This document shows positions 45,331 to 56,277 of a DNA stretch of 64,000 nt, piece by piece (position 1 is the first letter of the stretch; every line of letters begins with the position of its first letter). The DNA is taken from the NCBI GenBank assembly GCA_020310875.1, contig CM035408.1:144665907-144729906 (forward strand), given 5' to 3'. The notes below the pieces were generated by a model, which saw only the letters and a list, made by a program, of their open reading frames with translations, did no database searches and was not told the origin of the DNA. This DNA is from Ceratopteris richardii. Its lineage: Eukaryota > Streptophyta > Polypodiopsida > Polypodiales > Pteridaceae. The position numbers and the translations under genes are program-made.

Positions 45331-46479
45331 GGGTATGGGAGGCTAAATATATGAATTCTAAGTTAGACAATGATGTATTTAGCCTTGTTTTAGCCCTTGA
45401 TTCACCTTTGGAACATGCTTGAACCTTTGGTTTTGGCCCTATGGTATTTATTCATATGATCTCCCAATTGACTAATTGTGAACTTTACCCATGATTTATC
45501 CTATGGTGTGGGAACCTTAGTCCTAGGACATGATGACCTTTGGGAAATTGTCCACATGAGGGACATTCCGATAGATCCAAGGGTGCACCCTATTAGCCTA
45601 GAGATAAATATGTGGGTGGATTTGGATGAGTGAAGTCATCCTCTCTCTTCCCTTGGTGATATCAGCTAGTTACTTTTATTTACAGAACATATTGATTTCA
45701 TACTCTTTCTAGCTATATCAATTATGAGGAGATTGATTATACAACATTGGTCATCAAAGCCATGGTTAGTTTATTTACTATGAGTAGACATCCGCTATGA
45801 AGGGATTTGGTGTGCAGAACAAGAGGAACAAGGATGAAATGGAGGGAGAGAGACGAGAAGAGAGATGCGCACACATGCGTGGGAGCCTGAAAACCCACAT
45901 AAGCATCTCTCTTGAGGCAATGCTCTATAAATGATGTATATATATGAATATGGCACATACAAAGAATGATGTAGGACTATACAAGAATGTACAGGAAGAG
46001 TCCGGATCTCGACCCATACCGATCAACCTACACCAACTGCCTCGAACAAGGTGTATCCATGCACCTCAAATTTCTCTAGACTAATATTGATAAGAGGCAA
46101 GCTCACATCTGATTGATGCAAGAATTGGTGAAGTTCTTGCAAAGCTCCCACCTTCTTTATGCATGTGTCAATCATGGAATGACCAACAACTCCAAGTGCA
46201 AATGCTCCAATAGCAACTGCAACATCTAGTCTTGAGCATAACAACTCATACATCAGAACTCTTGAATGCTGACAAAACATGTGCTATCCTAGCTAACCTA
46301 AGCATGTTAGCCATACCTATATCCAAGGCATCCAAATCACCATCGTCAAGATCAACATGTTTTGACATACATATGTCAACATTTAGCATGAGTGAATCCA
46401 ATAATGACTACATGATTGCTAACTCATCAACATCTAAATCATTCATGCTCTCAACCAAGGATGTGTCTAGCTATGCACC
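45331..46479. other. Undefined sequence within or beside Copia-7
   Basis: No integrase or other domain recognised. Open frames at 46023-46280 and 45737-45958 (minus) lack family features. If Copia-7 is one element, integrase should be here, so it is deleted or replaced. Confidence 0.35.
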
Positions 46480-46860
46480 TTGAGAGCTAGTATGCTTTGG
46501 CATACACTGTATATCATAAGAGCTATCCTGCTCTACCACACCAAGTATATCATCATGCTCCACATGAGCTAACTACGCAACATCAACACCAAGATCAAAC
46601 TGATGATCTTCTAATTGAGTATCATCAAAATGCTCTACATGAGCACCCAAATCATGCTCTAAAGCATCCAACTAATCATGATCAATAAAATCATGCTTTA
46701 TATAAGCATCATGAGCATCTAAAACATGCTCTACATGTGCATCCATCTGAGCATTTGAATCTTGCCATACATGTGCATCATGAATATCAACAAACCTATG
46801 TATAGGTAGACAAAATGAGACATGATGAGTCTCACATCGCACATAAGGCTGAAATCCCAC
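46480..46860 (-). repeat. Degenerate about 36-bp repeats coding Asp/His-rich peptide
   Basis: CATGCTCTACATGAGCATC-like units recur about eight times with variable spacing. The minus strand encodes DAHVEHVLDAHDAYIKHD, then DALEHDLGAHVEHFDD. The array lies downstream of the Copia-7 protease in a place normally occupied by integrase or linker. Confidence 0.65.
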
Positions 46861-46989
46861 TAAGACAAGATTGTCTCTCACATGAAGTATCTACAGTGGG
46901 TACATGTGCCCAATCCTAGCACCTCTAACAAGCATAAGCTATCCCAAATGTAACTGAAAATGATGCTCACCAAGGAATGCATAACATTT

Positions 46990-47330
46990 GCTCTCCTATG
47001 ATTGGCTAACTGAAATCAAGATCATCGGGAATGAAGGCACATAGCGTACATGTCTAAGTATAAGTGATGCTCGAATAGGTAGAATAAGGCATACATGTCC
47101 TACACCCTCAATGTCATATGTTGTACCATTAGGCAACTGCACATATCCACGAATCTCACTTGAGAATTGAATAACCACTCGTGTTGTGGAGTAACATGAA
47201 AACCAGCTAATGTATCAAGGAACCAAGCCATGTGTGTGCTATCCAATGAAGAAGAGGAATCCTGAGATGAACCATAGGAGAAAGTGATATCACCATCACT
47301 AGAATAATCAATTTCCATAGAATAAGCACA
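46990..47330 (-). pseudogene. Copia-7 protease region
   Basis: The minus strand reads AWFLDTLAGFHVTPQHEWLF, equivalent to the D-T-G-A-S-F-H-V-T-P protease signature with an altered triad. After a frameshift it reads YVQLPNGTTYDIEGVGHVCL and RHVRYVPSFPMILISVSQS. This is the SIRE/Tork-like HVTP type of Copia protease. The 5' sequence to 47390 encodes a Ser/Asp-rich lead (DYSSDGDITFSYGSSQDSSS). No gag was found to the right. Confidence 0.7.
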
Positions 47331-47399
47331 CACACACAAGCTCAAAAAGAATAAGACACACAAGCAAGAATAAGGGTTCACAAATTTCATAAGATAGTC

Positions 47400-48944
47400 T
47401 TGAATTATGGCAAAAGTTCTTTACAAATGAGCCACAAAGTGACTTATATACAAGTGCCCTAGATTTTGTCCTTTCACACAAGTGATGTGCGCTTTTTTCT
47501 AAAAATTCCTAAAGAGCTGCTATTGTAAAAGGGAGTTATTACATTCTTGAATGTGCATCTAGAGGACTCCTCTAGGGCATTACAAGGCTTTCATGAGTTC
47601 AATGATGTAATATATAAGAAGTAAAAATGTTGGCTTTCTTGAAAAATTATAGGGCTTGCTTTTCTTTTCTTCACTTCTCTCTTTCTTTTCTTCCTCAGCT
47701 TTTGACTCTCTACAACCCTCTCCCCCTTTTTGGACTCTATCCTTCCTTACACACCTCAATTGGGTTTGCCTTGCATGCCACAAGTAGTTGGAGTTGGACT
47801 AAAATCTGATGGGAGGTGGTTAAGGAAGTTCTCTTTAGAAATAGCTTTTTTCACCTTTTCCCTTTCTAACTTTTGGTACTCCTAGTTGCCGCTTCAATTT
47901 CCACCATTTTGTACTTTTGATATTTGCTACTGAGGCATACTTCATTTACATTGGCGTGATACCTTTTCTTCACATGTATTTCTTTCGCCTCATGCGTACC
48001 CCTATGAGGCTTTAGGTAGAGGGTGTTATTTCTCTTTAAGCATGATGAGTTGAGACTTTCTTTTTTTATTTTCTACATCTCTTTCTTTTGCTTGATTCTC
48101 CCCCACACTTCCCTGTCTTGAAATTTTTCATCATCAACATGATTTTTTTGGCAATGTGAGTAGGTCTAATATACTTTCTGTTCCTTGGCATTGAGCATGT
48201 TGGCATCTCTTATCATCAACTGTTGACATTGTTTCAATTTAAATCCATCATGGGGAATCTATCTGTGGTCTCCATAGAAGTGTAAATCATCAGCCACTAA
48301 CCTTTCATGAGGTGCAATGGCATCTTCAAAAGGATCTTCAAGTGTACTTTGAAAATTCTTGTAAAAAATGCTTCCTCATATATCTCTAAATATAGACTCA
48401 ACAAAAACATTAGTTCTGAGTAACATGCCATTATTTTCTGGGTATCATTGATAGATCGAACAAAAGTGGAGCGACATCTTGATTAATACCGATAAAGTTC
48501 AAGAAGGTGTACGATGCAAACTTGAATACTTTCAAAGCTGTAAGTATCATACTAAGGATTAAATTGGTGAACTTGATGTTTAGATCTCGAATGGTAGCAT
48601 GCTTAGAGACTCACCTTGTAAATGAGCAATGAATGCCTCTAATTGCATAATCAATTGATCATTTTCTTATATTTGGTTCTTTTGCTCATATTTTTCTTTT
48701 TCATTTGTACCTTACTTTTAACAAATTCCCTCATATGTACAACATCTTAATTGCAATGCTCCTAGTATACTTCAATTTAATCTTTTTGTTTCTTCTTTAG
48801 CTCACTAGTGTCAGATCTATACTTTTCTTCGAGATAAGCTATGTGTTCTTTCTCAACATTGATTTGTGTTGCATAATCTTGAAGATTGTTTATAAGTGTT
48901 TGGAGCTCTTACTTTCCTCTATGGTACTTTCTCCTATTAGGTTT
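47400..48944. other. No clear gene; coiled-coil-like remnant at 48700-48930
   Basis: AT-rich sequence without recognised domains. The minus strand near 48930-48720 reads INNLQDYATQINVEKEHIAY then LEEKYRSDTSELKKK, a short coiled-coil-like peptide broken by stops. The left part may be leader or LTR of Copia-7. Confidence 0.35.
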
Positions 48945-49462
48945 TGTTATGAGGATCTTAATCCACGTGCACACAGAGGTTATGAATGCTAAAAACACAC
49001 AGAGAAATAGATATGCAAGGAGACTAGATAGAACATAGTATTGGGTGCAATCTCCCCCCATGCACTCTATTTCGATAGTCCAGAGAGTGCATGTATTTAT
49101 AGGATTTTTTTTCAGTATGTTGAAATAGCGGTTACATGAGAGCGGCTTCAAAAACATGCATGAAAGTAAAAGTTGGTCTCTTTTGCGGAGAGCCCTTGCT
49201 TTTATTAATAGATATCATGATCTACAATGATCCTTATTCTAACCACTACTTATTACTAACTATTTCCAGAAATGGAACCCTCTACATGGGTTTATTTACA
49301 AACTATACAAAATATAAACCGATTATTGATGTTCGTGCTTTCACGCCTTTCATGCCCTCAAGAACCTTCATAAGCTATATCAAAACACCAAAACACATTA
49401 ATACATTAATAAATTAACACTTTCAACAATTCTTTGTTCAATAAATTCCATTATTCATAACA
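48945..49462 (-). repeat. Gypsy-4 3' LTR (inverted relative to its 5' half)
   Basis: 518 bp with TGTTAT/ATAACA ends. Purine-rich AACTAAGGGGCA on the minus strand immediately upstream marks it as a 3' LTR. It matches 27836-28236 in inverse orientation. Confidence 0.85.
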
Positions 49463-49858
49463 TGCCCCTTAGTTGAAAAAACAATTGACCTTAGTTGATA
49501 AAATAAAACTAAACATGGATGGTCAATCACATGTTCCATCACTGAATGAGAACAAGCATGCTCCACGTAAAAGAACATGCATGGAAATGTTCATGGAGGA
49601 GTTACATTGATGTGTATGTGTGTGATATGCAAAAATGGAATGATCATAATGGGGTGTTAATTGTGTTTTATGTATTCATTGACATTCTTCAATAAAGTGA
49701 TTTTTGTACTTAACTAAATATAGATGATACTGAGTACCTGCATGTGTAGTAGTCACATCATGATCAATTTTTTTCTCAGGAACTAAGATTTTAGATTGTT
49801 CTTCAATTAAAGGAGGGTCATGAAGAAGTGGAGTGAGTGGTAAAGTTCCTTTAAATGG
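49463..49858 (-). pseudogene. Gypsy-4 pol C-terminus (continuation of 32878)
   Basis: Read leftwards from 49858: PFKGTLPLTPLLHDPPLIEE, then KILVPEKKIDHDVTTTHAGT, then YHLYLVKYKNHFIEECQ and a stop at 49676. It is the Gypsy integrase C-terminus with a chromodomain-like end (YLVKYKNH). It continues FHISLLKP at 32878 in frame when one TSD copy is counted once. The rest to 49463 is 3' untranslated sequence. Confidence 0.85.
49854..49858 (-). repeat. Tat target-site duplication, right copy (CCATT on minus strand)
   Basis: AATGG on the + strand, the reverse complement of the CCATT at 32874-32878. The pair shows both Tat LTRs come from a single insertion event. Confidence 0.85.
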
Positions 49859-50459
49859 TGTTGGCAGTAGCCAGAGGCATAGAAGACGCAGAAGCATGTG
49901 AAGACAGAGCATAACGAAGAAGCAGGGAGTCAGTCGAATCATTTTTTTAAGACTTATATTTTATAAATACATTTCAAAACCTCCAACAGTGATTTTCATC
50001 ACTTTTGTACCCTATGTAACGTAGAAAAAGCCTTTTTGTAATTTATAGCTCCATTTTGTGCAAGCCGAGGAGTCCTCGAGCTTGAGGAGCTTAGGTAGAA
50101 TTAGCGTACCAATTTTGGTTATTTTTAGACACCCTTTACCCTTTCAAATAGCACCTAGAACCTATTTTTTAACTATGCCGGTCACTAGATGTGAAACCGG
50201 TCAAAACTAGTCTAGAATATATAAAAAGAGCTTGAGAGCTCATTTTTGAGGTATGTTCTTGAGCAATAGAGTTGATTTCCTACCTTCCATTTTGTCTTGC
50301 TTGTCTCTTCGTTGTGTGTGTGTGTGCATTTCTATGCTCACCTTCACTCTCACTTCATCTCATATTCACGATCTTCATATCACTCCTATCTCTTCCGCGG
50401 ATTGACATTAAGGAGGTGGAGCTTCTTAACGTGGTTCTTACCATTGTGCTAGAGCAACA
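49859..50459 (+). repeat. Tat-like element 5' LTR
   Basis: 601 bp, TGTTGGCAGTAGCC to GCTAGAGCAACA. Inverse copy of 32879-33544, lacking about 50 bp found there. Followed after 5 bp by the PBS. Confidence 0.9.
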
Positions 50460-50464
50460 CCAAA

Positions 50465-50484
50465 TTTGGCACCGTTGCCGAGGA
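50465..50484 (+). other. Tat primer-binding site
   Basis: TTTGGCACCGTTGCCGAGG is the plant Athila/Tat PBS (usually TGGCGCCGTTGCCGGGG, complementary to tRNA-Asp) with two G-to-A changes, one at a CpG. Confidence 0.8.
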
Positions 50485-50839
50485 TCGAGTCTAGGACGAA
50501 TGTGTGATGGTAAGAGTATAGCAAGAAGTGGCATTGGAAGGTAAAAATTTTAGTTTTTGTTGTTGTTTTTAGTTAGTTTTTAGTGTTTTTCACCTCCCCC
50601 ACACTCCATCTTCATCACCGCATCATCATCTTCCACTCCAAAAAAATCAAAAAATTCACCATATCCACCCATTCTCCTCATTTCCCCTCATTTGTGCATG
50701 TGCGAGAGAGAGAGCTTTTGTGCTTGCATGTGCTATTGTGTTTTTGAGTTTTCTTGCAGGTACAGTGCTCCAGTGCATCAGGAAGGCTGCAAAAAGGTAA
50801 AATTTCACTTTCTGTCAGAGATCTGCCGTAGGTGTCAAA

Positions 50840-51590
50840 CCATCGCGATGGTCTGCCAAGTTCGGCATTTTTGGTATGCGAGTTCACCAAGAGGTAGGCG
50901 ACACTAGCGCTTGCACGGATCCACAAACACATTTGCAAAATCATCATTTTGGTGGACCATCGCGATTGGCTCATGCCATCGCGATTGTGTCACACCATCG
51001 CGATTGGCTCACGCCATCGCGACGGCTCAGCCGGACCATCGCAACGGTCTCACACCATCGCGACGGCTCACTTGAGCCATCGTGATGGTTCACTTGGACC
51101 ATCGCGATGATCGCGATTGGCTCATGCCATCGCACCGATGCTACCACATGGCAAGCTAGACCATCGCAACGATACCCTTAGACCATCGCGACGCCTCGAC
51201 ATTTGAACTATCGTGACGCCTCGACATTTGAACCATCGCGATTGGCTCACGCCATCGTGCTTTGTGACCATCGTGACGGGCTCACGCCATCGCGATTGTC
51301 CCGTTGACCGTTGACCGATGCCATCGCGATTGCTCGCCGATTAGACCATCGCAACGGTTCATTCACGCCATCGCGATTGTTCACTCACGCCATCGCGACG
51401 GTTCGCAGATCATGCCATCGCGATCATTCATTTTCGGACCATCGCAATCATTCACCTCAGACCATCGTGACAGTTCGCTCCTTCGGACCATCGCGACTGT
51501 GCCACGCCATCGTGACGGTTCACCTGGACCATTGCGACGGTCCTAGACCATCGCGATTATCTCACGCCATCGCAATTGCTCACCCCAAAC
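50840..51590 (+). repeat. CCATCGCGATGG minisatellite in the Tat leader
   Basis: About 27 CCATCG words, counted by eye, spaced 15-40 bp and joined by GGCTCACG-like linkers. Sixteen read CCATCGCG, five CCATCGTG and six CCATCGCA. The core CATCGCGATG is its own reverse complement. No coding frame spans the array. It lies between PBS and gag. Confidence 0.9.
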
Positions 51591-52379
51591 GCATTTTTAG
51601 GGTTTGATTTTTTGACCAATTTTGGGGCTATTTTTGGTAAATTTTTGGGTGATTAGACTCATAGGAGACCCCTTAGCTCATATTTGGAGAAAAACCTGTT
51701 TGTCAGTTTTTACCCCCAAGGGCCTGAACGGTCATATCTTTTTCATCCGAAGTCCGTTTTTTGAGCTTTATAGCTCGTTAGAAAGCTCTTTATGAGTACT
51801 AAGTGTTTTAGATAAGCTAATTTGAGGTTGACATAGTTGGGACTAGAAAAGCCAGGGGGCATTGAAATTTTGGGCAAAAGGGAAAGAACCTTTAAAAGTG
51901 TATTTACTCAAGTGTTTGATCATTCAATTGAGGATTGGTCTAAAATTGAATCTTACAGGTCTAGCAAGGGCAATCAAGGGTAAACAAAGCAAGGCAAAGC
52001 AAGGTAGTGAAGAACGCAGGGCTTGGGAAGCACGGCTTCTTGGGCATCAGAGCAACCAACAAAGCTGATTTGAGGTTGGAAGATTACTCAACCCCCTCAG
52101 TCAATTACTAGCTTAGGCTAAACGGTAGCATTGTGGATTAACGACGATAGGAACGCCTCAAGTTCAAGAGATTTAATTTATCAAGTCTAAGACTAAAAGT
52201 AAAGGTGTGTGATACCAAAACCTAAGGGAAAGAACTCAAGTCTGACGGAACAAGAACTCAAAAGTACCACGGAAAGTCGATTCCTGATGCATACATTTAG
52301 ACAAGAATCTAAAGGAATTTAAAAAGAATCAAGAAAGTAAGAAAAAGGAACCATTGATGATCAGAAGAATCATGAAGAA

Positions 52380-53420
52380 AATTCATGAACCTTAGATCGG
52401 GCAAACACATAGGTAAGTCAGACCGACAAAGCCTTAGATCATCAGAAGCAAGCGTAGGAACTACCGCACGATCGTGGGCACAACAATTGAATAATAGTTA
52501 TCCCTTCGAGTTGAGCTCAGACACGAGTGAATCAGAAATGGCTTTTAGCACGGAAAGACCAGAAGGAGGGTCAAATGTAGCATATTTGGAAAGACCTGAA
52601 GGACCCTATAGGACTCAGTTAGAATTTCTCCGAACCAACCGCTTAGGTGCTCACATCTATGAGGATGGTTTGCGAAGACAAGTGGTGCAAATGCACAATC
52701 GTGATCAACACATTGGATTGGAATGTCCAGTGGTGAAATTCGAGAGAGACGCATACATAGAGGAAGAAGGAACGATGTACATCATAAGTACTCAACCAAA
52801 CAATACCAATGAGTTTGGTGTAATTCAGTTAGAGACGGAAGCGAGAGCCCAAGGAAAATAACCATTAGAAGAGCCGAGAAAACCTAGAGGGAAATCTGTA
52901 CTAACAAGAGTACTAATTTCAGAGTGGAACCCTCAGGACAACAGAAGCATAGAGTTGTTTGTAAATAAAGAAACTGACGAAGCATTTTGGAGATATAGAA
53001 CGGAACAACCTAGTGAGGTAGGCACCATCACAATTTACGAGTTCAAGGACCCGGATACACCTAGAAAGGTTGTATACTTGGATGAAACTTTAGAAAGAGT
53101 ATTTGTGGTACCTGACCACACAAGAAACACATATACATGGAGAGGTGATTTAGTCTTCCCTCCATCATGAGAAAACGTAAATGCGAGCCAACAAGGGGCA
53201 GTAACATCCTCAGCCCATGGTAATCAAAGAGAGAAAAACAAAGAAAGACCTGAAGTAAGTTTCAATCATCCCATAGGGAGAGATAGAACCATTATAGACA
53301 CGGACATAGTGGATAGACAAAGAGAACCTAGAATACGAGGTGGTAGAGATGATTTTCCTCTACCTAGACCACGTGAACACGCAAGAATATTAAGACCCAC
53401 TCAGCTAGTAAAGTCCATGA
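52380..53420 (+). pseudogene. Tat gag N-terminal part
   Basis: Starts near an ATG at 52385 (MNLRSGKHIGKSDRQSLRSS). The frame continues through stops at 52859 and 53168 to about 53420: FELSSDTSESEMAFSTERPE, FLRTNRLGAHIYEDGLRRQV, RVLISEWNPQDNRSIELFVN and TYTWRGDLVFPPS. The NLRSGK start is seen in plant Athila/Tat gag proteins. It is acidic and largely disordered in look; no domain is named here. Confidence 0.65.
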
Positions 53421-54809
53421 AAAATTATTTGATGGGACAGGAGATCCCTGTGACCATGTTGCGGAATTTAAGCAAGTTCTAAGGGCAGAGCAAGTTGAAG
53501 ACATGTTCATGCAATACAATTCATTTGGACTAACATTAAAGAATACAGCTTGAACTTGGTTTCAACCATTGCAACAAAGGCAATTTAGAGATATTCATCA
53601 CTTTCTAGAGTCATTCATCACTGAATTCTCAATGGGATCAAGCATGACACGTCTTCATTGATTCATAGTTTCAAACAGACCCCTCAGGAAACAGTTAGAC
53701 TTGCAGGACGTAGGTTTAGACAATATGTGGAGAGATGTCCGATGCAAGAGCTACCTTCACAGGCCAAGCAAGTATCACTGTTTTTAGACGGCCTCTTGAG
53801 CTCTAAACTACGCTCCTATGTATACTTGAAAGAACCAAGAACGCTAGAGCAATGTGTGAGAATTTGTATAGACATTGAAGATAACTTAGGGGACGAGTTG
53901 GAACTCTCAAAGGTCTATAAGGACTCAGATTGTTCCTCTCTAGCATCCACAAAATTGTCCAGCTCAATAGAAGATCTAGCAGAGAAAGGGGCCCAGAAAC
54001 CAGGAGTTTCTAGTAAAAAGATGCCTAGGTTAACAACAAACAAGCGTTGTTACACCTGTGGTGGTGATCATATGGAAAATGTGTGTCCCAATGCAACACA
54101 ACCGCAAGCCAACCCTAGTGGCCAATACTGTACGATTGAGAGAAGATACACAAATCATACAGCTCAAGACTGCCCATACAACAAACAAGCAGTGAGACAG
54201 AACTACACGCAAGCATACCCGCAACCAGGTAGGTATCAAGGCCAATACAACACTCAGCCTCATTACTATAGGCCTCCTCACAACTATACTTATCAATCTC
54301 AATAGAGACCTCAACCTATTTTAGCTCAGCAGCCACCCCCACCAGCGAATGTCATCTCAGTCAAATATGCTGCTGCAGAAGAGAACCTCAATAGGGCTTT
54401 AGTGCCTTCATCACCACTGATCACCGAAAGTGACCCGAACTCAAACAGTTTTGACTCTATTCATGTAGATAGTCCACCCGCTTATTACACGGAGTCACCA
54501 GAACACATGGAGACATATCAGTATGATAGTCCACCATTGGAACCTAGTTGGGAGCCCAACTACGCTAATGTGATGTATACGAACCCTAATCCACGGCCCC
54601 AATTGAGACAGCAAAGACCACAAGGCCCTAGAGGACCATGCTTTAGGTGTCAAGGAGATCATTTCATAAAGGATTGTCCACATCTTCCGATAGCAAGACA
54701 ATCACAATGCTATAACGTACAAGGCTTTTGCGCCGACTGTGGTAAAGAGCATGTCATAAAAGAGTGTCCTAAGAACCCCGTGAATGCTTCAAATGTGACA
54801 CCCATCAAC
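53420..54809 (+). pseudogene. Tat gag core and multiple zinc knuckles
   Basis: After a frameshift the gag core reads LFDGTGDPCDHVAEFKQVLR and LTLKNTA(stop)TWFQPLQQRQFRD. A second shift near 53640 leads to IHSFKQTPQETVRLAGRRFR and DGLLSSKLRSYVYLKEPRTL. Knuckles follow: CYTCGGDHMENVCP, CTIERRYTNHTAQDCP (irregular), CFRCQGDHFIKDCP and CADCGKEHVIKECP, four in about 240 codons. Pro/Gln/Tyr-rich linkers lie between. Copia-8 interrupts the frame after TPIN at 54809; it resumes at 61249. RNA-binding and capsid role by family. Confidence 0.8.
54805..54809 (+). repeat. Copia-8 target-site duplication, left (TCAAC)
   Basis: TCAAC directly before the 5' LTR; identical to 61244-61248. Confidence 0.95.
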
Positions 54810-55888
54810 TGTTGGTGCATTTTACCCAAGCCTACATGCTTGATATGCTTGATATTATCCTCATTTGTAAGTCACATGTGTAGTCATGTGAACACCTCTT
54901 GTAAAAGAGTTCATTTTTATCTCTTGTATTTGAAAAAAGAAAAAAGGAAAACGATGGCTTACCTCATGCATGATGTAAAAGCAACTTCGTGGCTATAACT
55001 ACCAAAATCACAACTTTTTGAGCTGAGGGAATATCTCCTAACTTTGGGGATCACTTTTAGGTGGAGCCATTCGAATTCGAATTCAAAACTCCCTCCAAGA
55101 ATAGCTATAAAAGGAGCAAGAAGGAAGAGGCGATTAGCAAGCCTTGTACGTGACCACTTCATGTCATTTTGTAGAGATTGAAGATCTTACTCCATAGCTC
55201 TATCATTCTACTCCCATTGTGCAAAGATTCATTGCCAATGTGGTTGTAATCATATGTGAATCTATACATTTATCATCATCTACTTCTCTGTTTTGTTCTC
55301 TGCTATACTCACTCAGACCAGTAACTTCAGAAGGTCATATCTCGAGTTCTACGCAACCTTTTTCAGCGATTTAACATGTGTTGGATAGATCTTATTAACT
55401 ATTTTCTGCATATAAATTTTCAAGGTCATTGGATTAATAGTTTTGGTGATATCTGCATTTTACTGCTCACTGGTCTATCTCTGCAGAGCCCCGAGAATGG
55501 TGGGCATGTTCCAGAAATTGATGAAACTTTTTCTCAGTGCTCAGTCCATCATTTGAAGTGTTTTAACTTGGATTGAGAAGCTTGCTAAGTCTATTTGCTA
55601 TGCCCAAAAGGAATATTTCTAATTCCTACCAGGTTGAGAGCACTGTTCATTTTTTCCAGCAGGTGTATGTCCAAAAATAGCAAGTTTTGGGAGCTAGTCA
55701 TTTTGCAACTAGTCTGTCTTGACTTAAACTTTTGGGATACATGTTCCAAAGTACTTGGCTGATATTTTGGTGGATTTAGGAAGCTTAAAGGGTCTACTAA
55801 TCAACTCTGAAGTCTCAGTTGGCTGGTGTGAAGCTGGTTGTAGCAGCACCTACTCATCTTTGGATTGCATCCACCATCTCTCTTCACA
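54810..55888 (+). repeat. Copia-8 5' LTR
   Basis: 1079 bp, TGTTGGTGCATTTTACCC to CATCTCTCTTCACA. Same length as the 3' LTR. Confidence 0.95.
55070..55113 (+). promoter_or_regulatory. Copia-8 LTR core promoter (TATA box and GAATTC palindrome)
   Basis: TATAAAAG at 55106-55113, preceded by ATTCGAATTCGAATTC (about 55068-55084), a self-complementary repeat that could bind a dimeric factor. The same arrangement is at 60461-60468 in the 3' LTR. Function is inferred from position. Confidence 0.6.
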
Positions 55889-55889
55889 G

Positions 55890-55901
55890 TGGTATCAGAG
55901 C
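55890..55901 (+). other. Copia-8 primer-binding site
   Basis: TGGTATCAGAGC, the exact iMet-tRNA PBS, one base after the LTR. Confidence 0.95.
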
Positions 55902-55914
55902 ATAGTCAAGCAAC

Positions 55915-56277
55915 ATGGGAGATGGATTTCCATCAACAATTGACAAATTGGATCAAAACAACTACCTGGCATGGTCTCTAAGGATGGAGGCTTACCTTCA
56001 AGGGAGGAATCTATATGGATTCATATCCGGAGATGAAGCAATGCCAACCATGAGGAACAAAGGGCAACCATCACATGAAGAAGTGGAAGGACTTACAAAT
56101 TGGTGTTCGAAGGATGCACTTGCAAGGTCCTATATTCTAAACTCAATCTCTGATTTTCTTTTACCTCATGTCAAGGGATGCAAGACATCAAGAGAGACCT
56201 GGAATGCACTTGCTTTTTCTTCTCTTCCAACACTCGAGCAAGGAAGAACCAATTGTGGATGGAGTTCACAACAATGA
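55915..56277 (+). CDS. Copia-8 gag N-terminus, frameshifted
   Basis: ATG at 55915, 14 bp after the PBS: MGDGFPSTIDKLDQNNYLAW, then RMEAYLQGRNLYGFISG, a DUF4219/UBN2-type Copia gag start. It reads on to SRETWNALAF and then leaves the family reading at a T5/C-T-rich tract near 56214-56230, ending at 56277. The downstream frame (from 56178) takes up the gag at FSSNTRARKNQLWMEFTTMK. A single-base indel therefore separates this N-terminal 100-codon part from the rest. Gag forms the virus-like particle in the cytoplasm. Confidence 0.85.
   Translation: MGDGFPSTIDKLDQNNYLAWSLRMEAYLQGRNLYGFISGDEAMPTMRNKGQPSHEEVEGLTNWCSKDALARSYILNSISDFLLPHVKGCKTSRETWNALAFSSLPTLEQGRTNCGWSSQQ

Noticed and set aside
45735..46280. 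Hydrophobic minus-strand ORFs as membrane proteins or an env gene
   Set aside because: No signal peptide or family motif, frames end randomly, and the neighbouring sequence is degraded Copia.
49136..49417. Plus-strand 93-codon ORF
   Set aside because: It lies wholly inside the Gypsy-4 3' LTR and is antisense to the element.
50840..51590. CRISPR-like array
   Set aside because: Repeats are short, irregularly spaced, palindromic and inside a plant LTR retrotransposon leader; no cas genes and a eukaryotic context.
51304..51607. Arg/His/Ser-rich ORFs over the minisatellite
   Set aside because: Overlapping frames arise from the repeat unit itself and lack a conserved start or domain.
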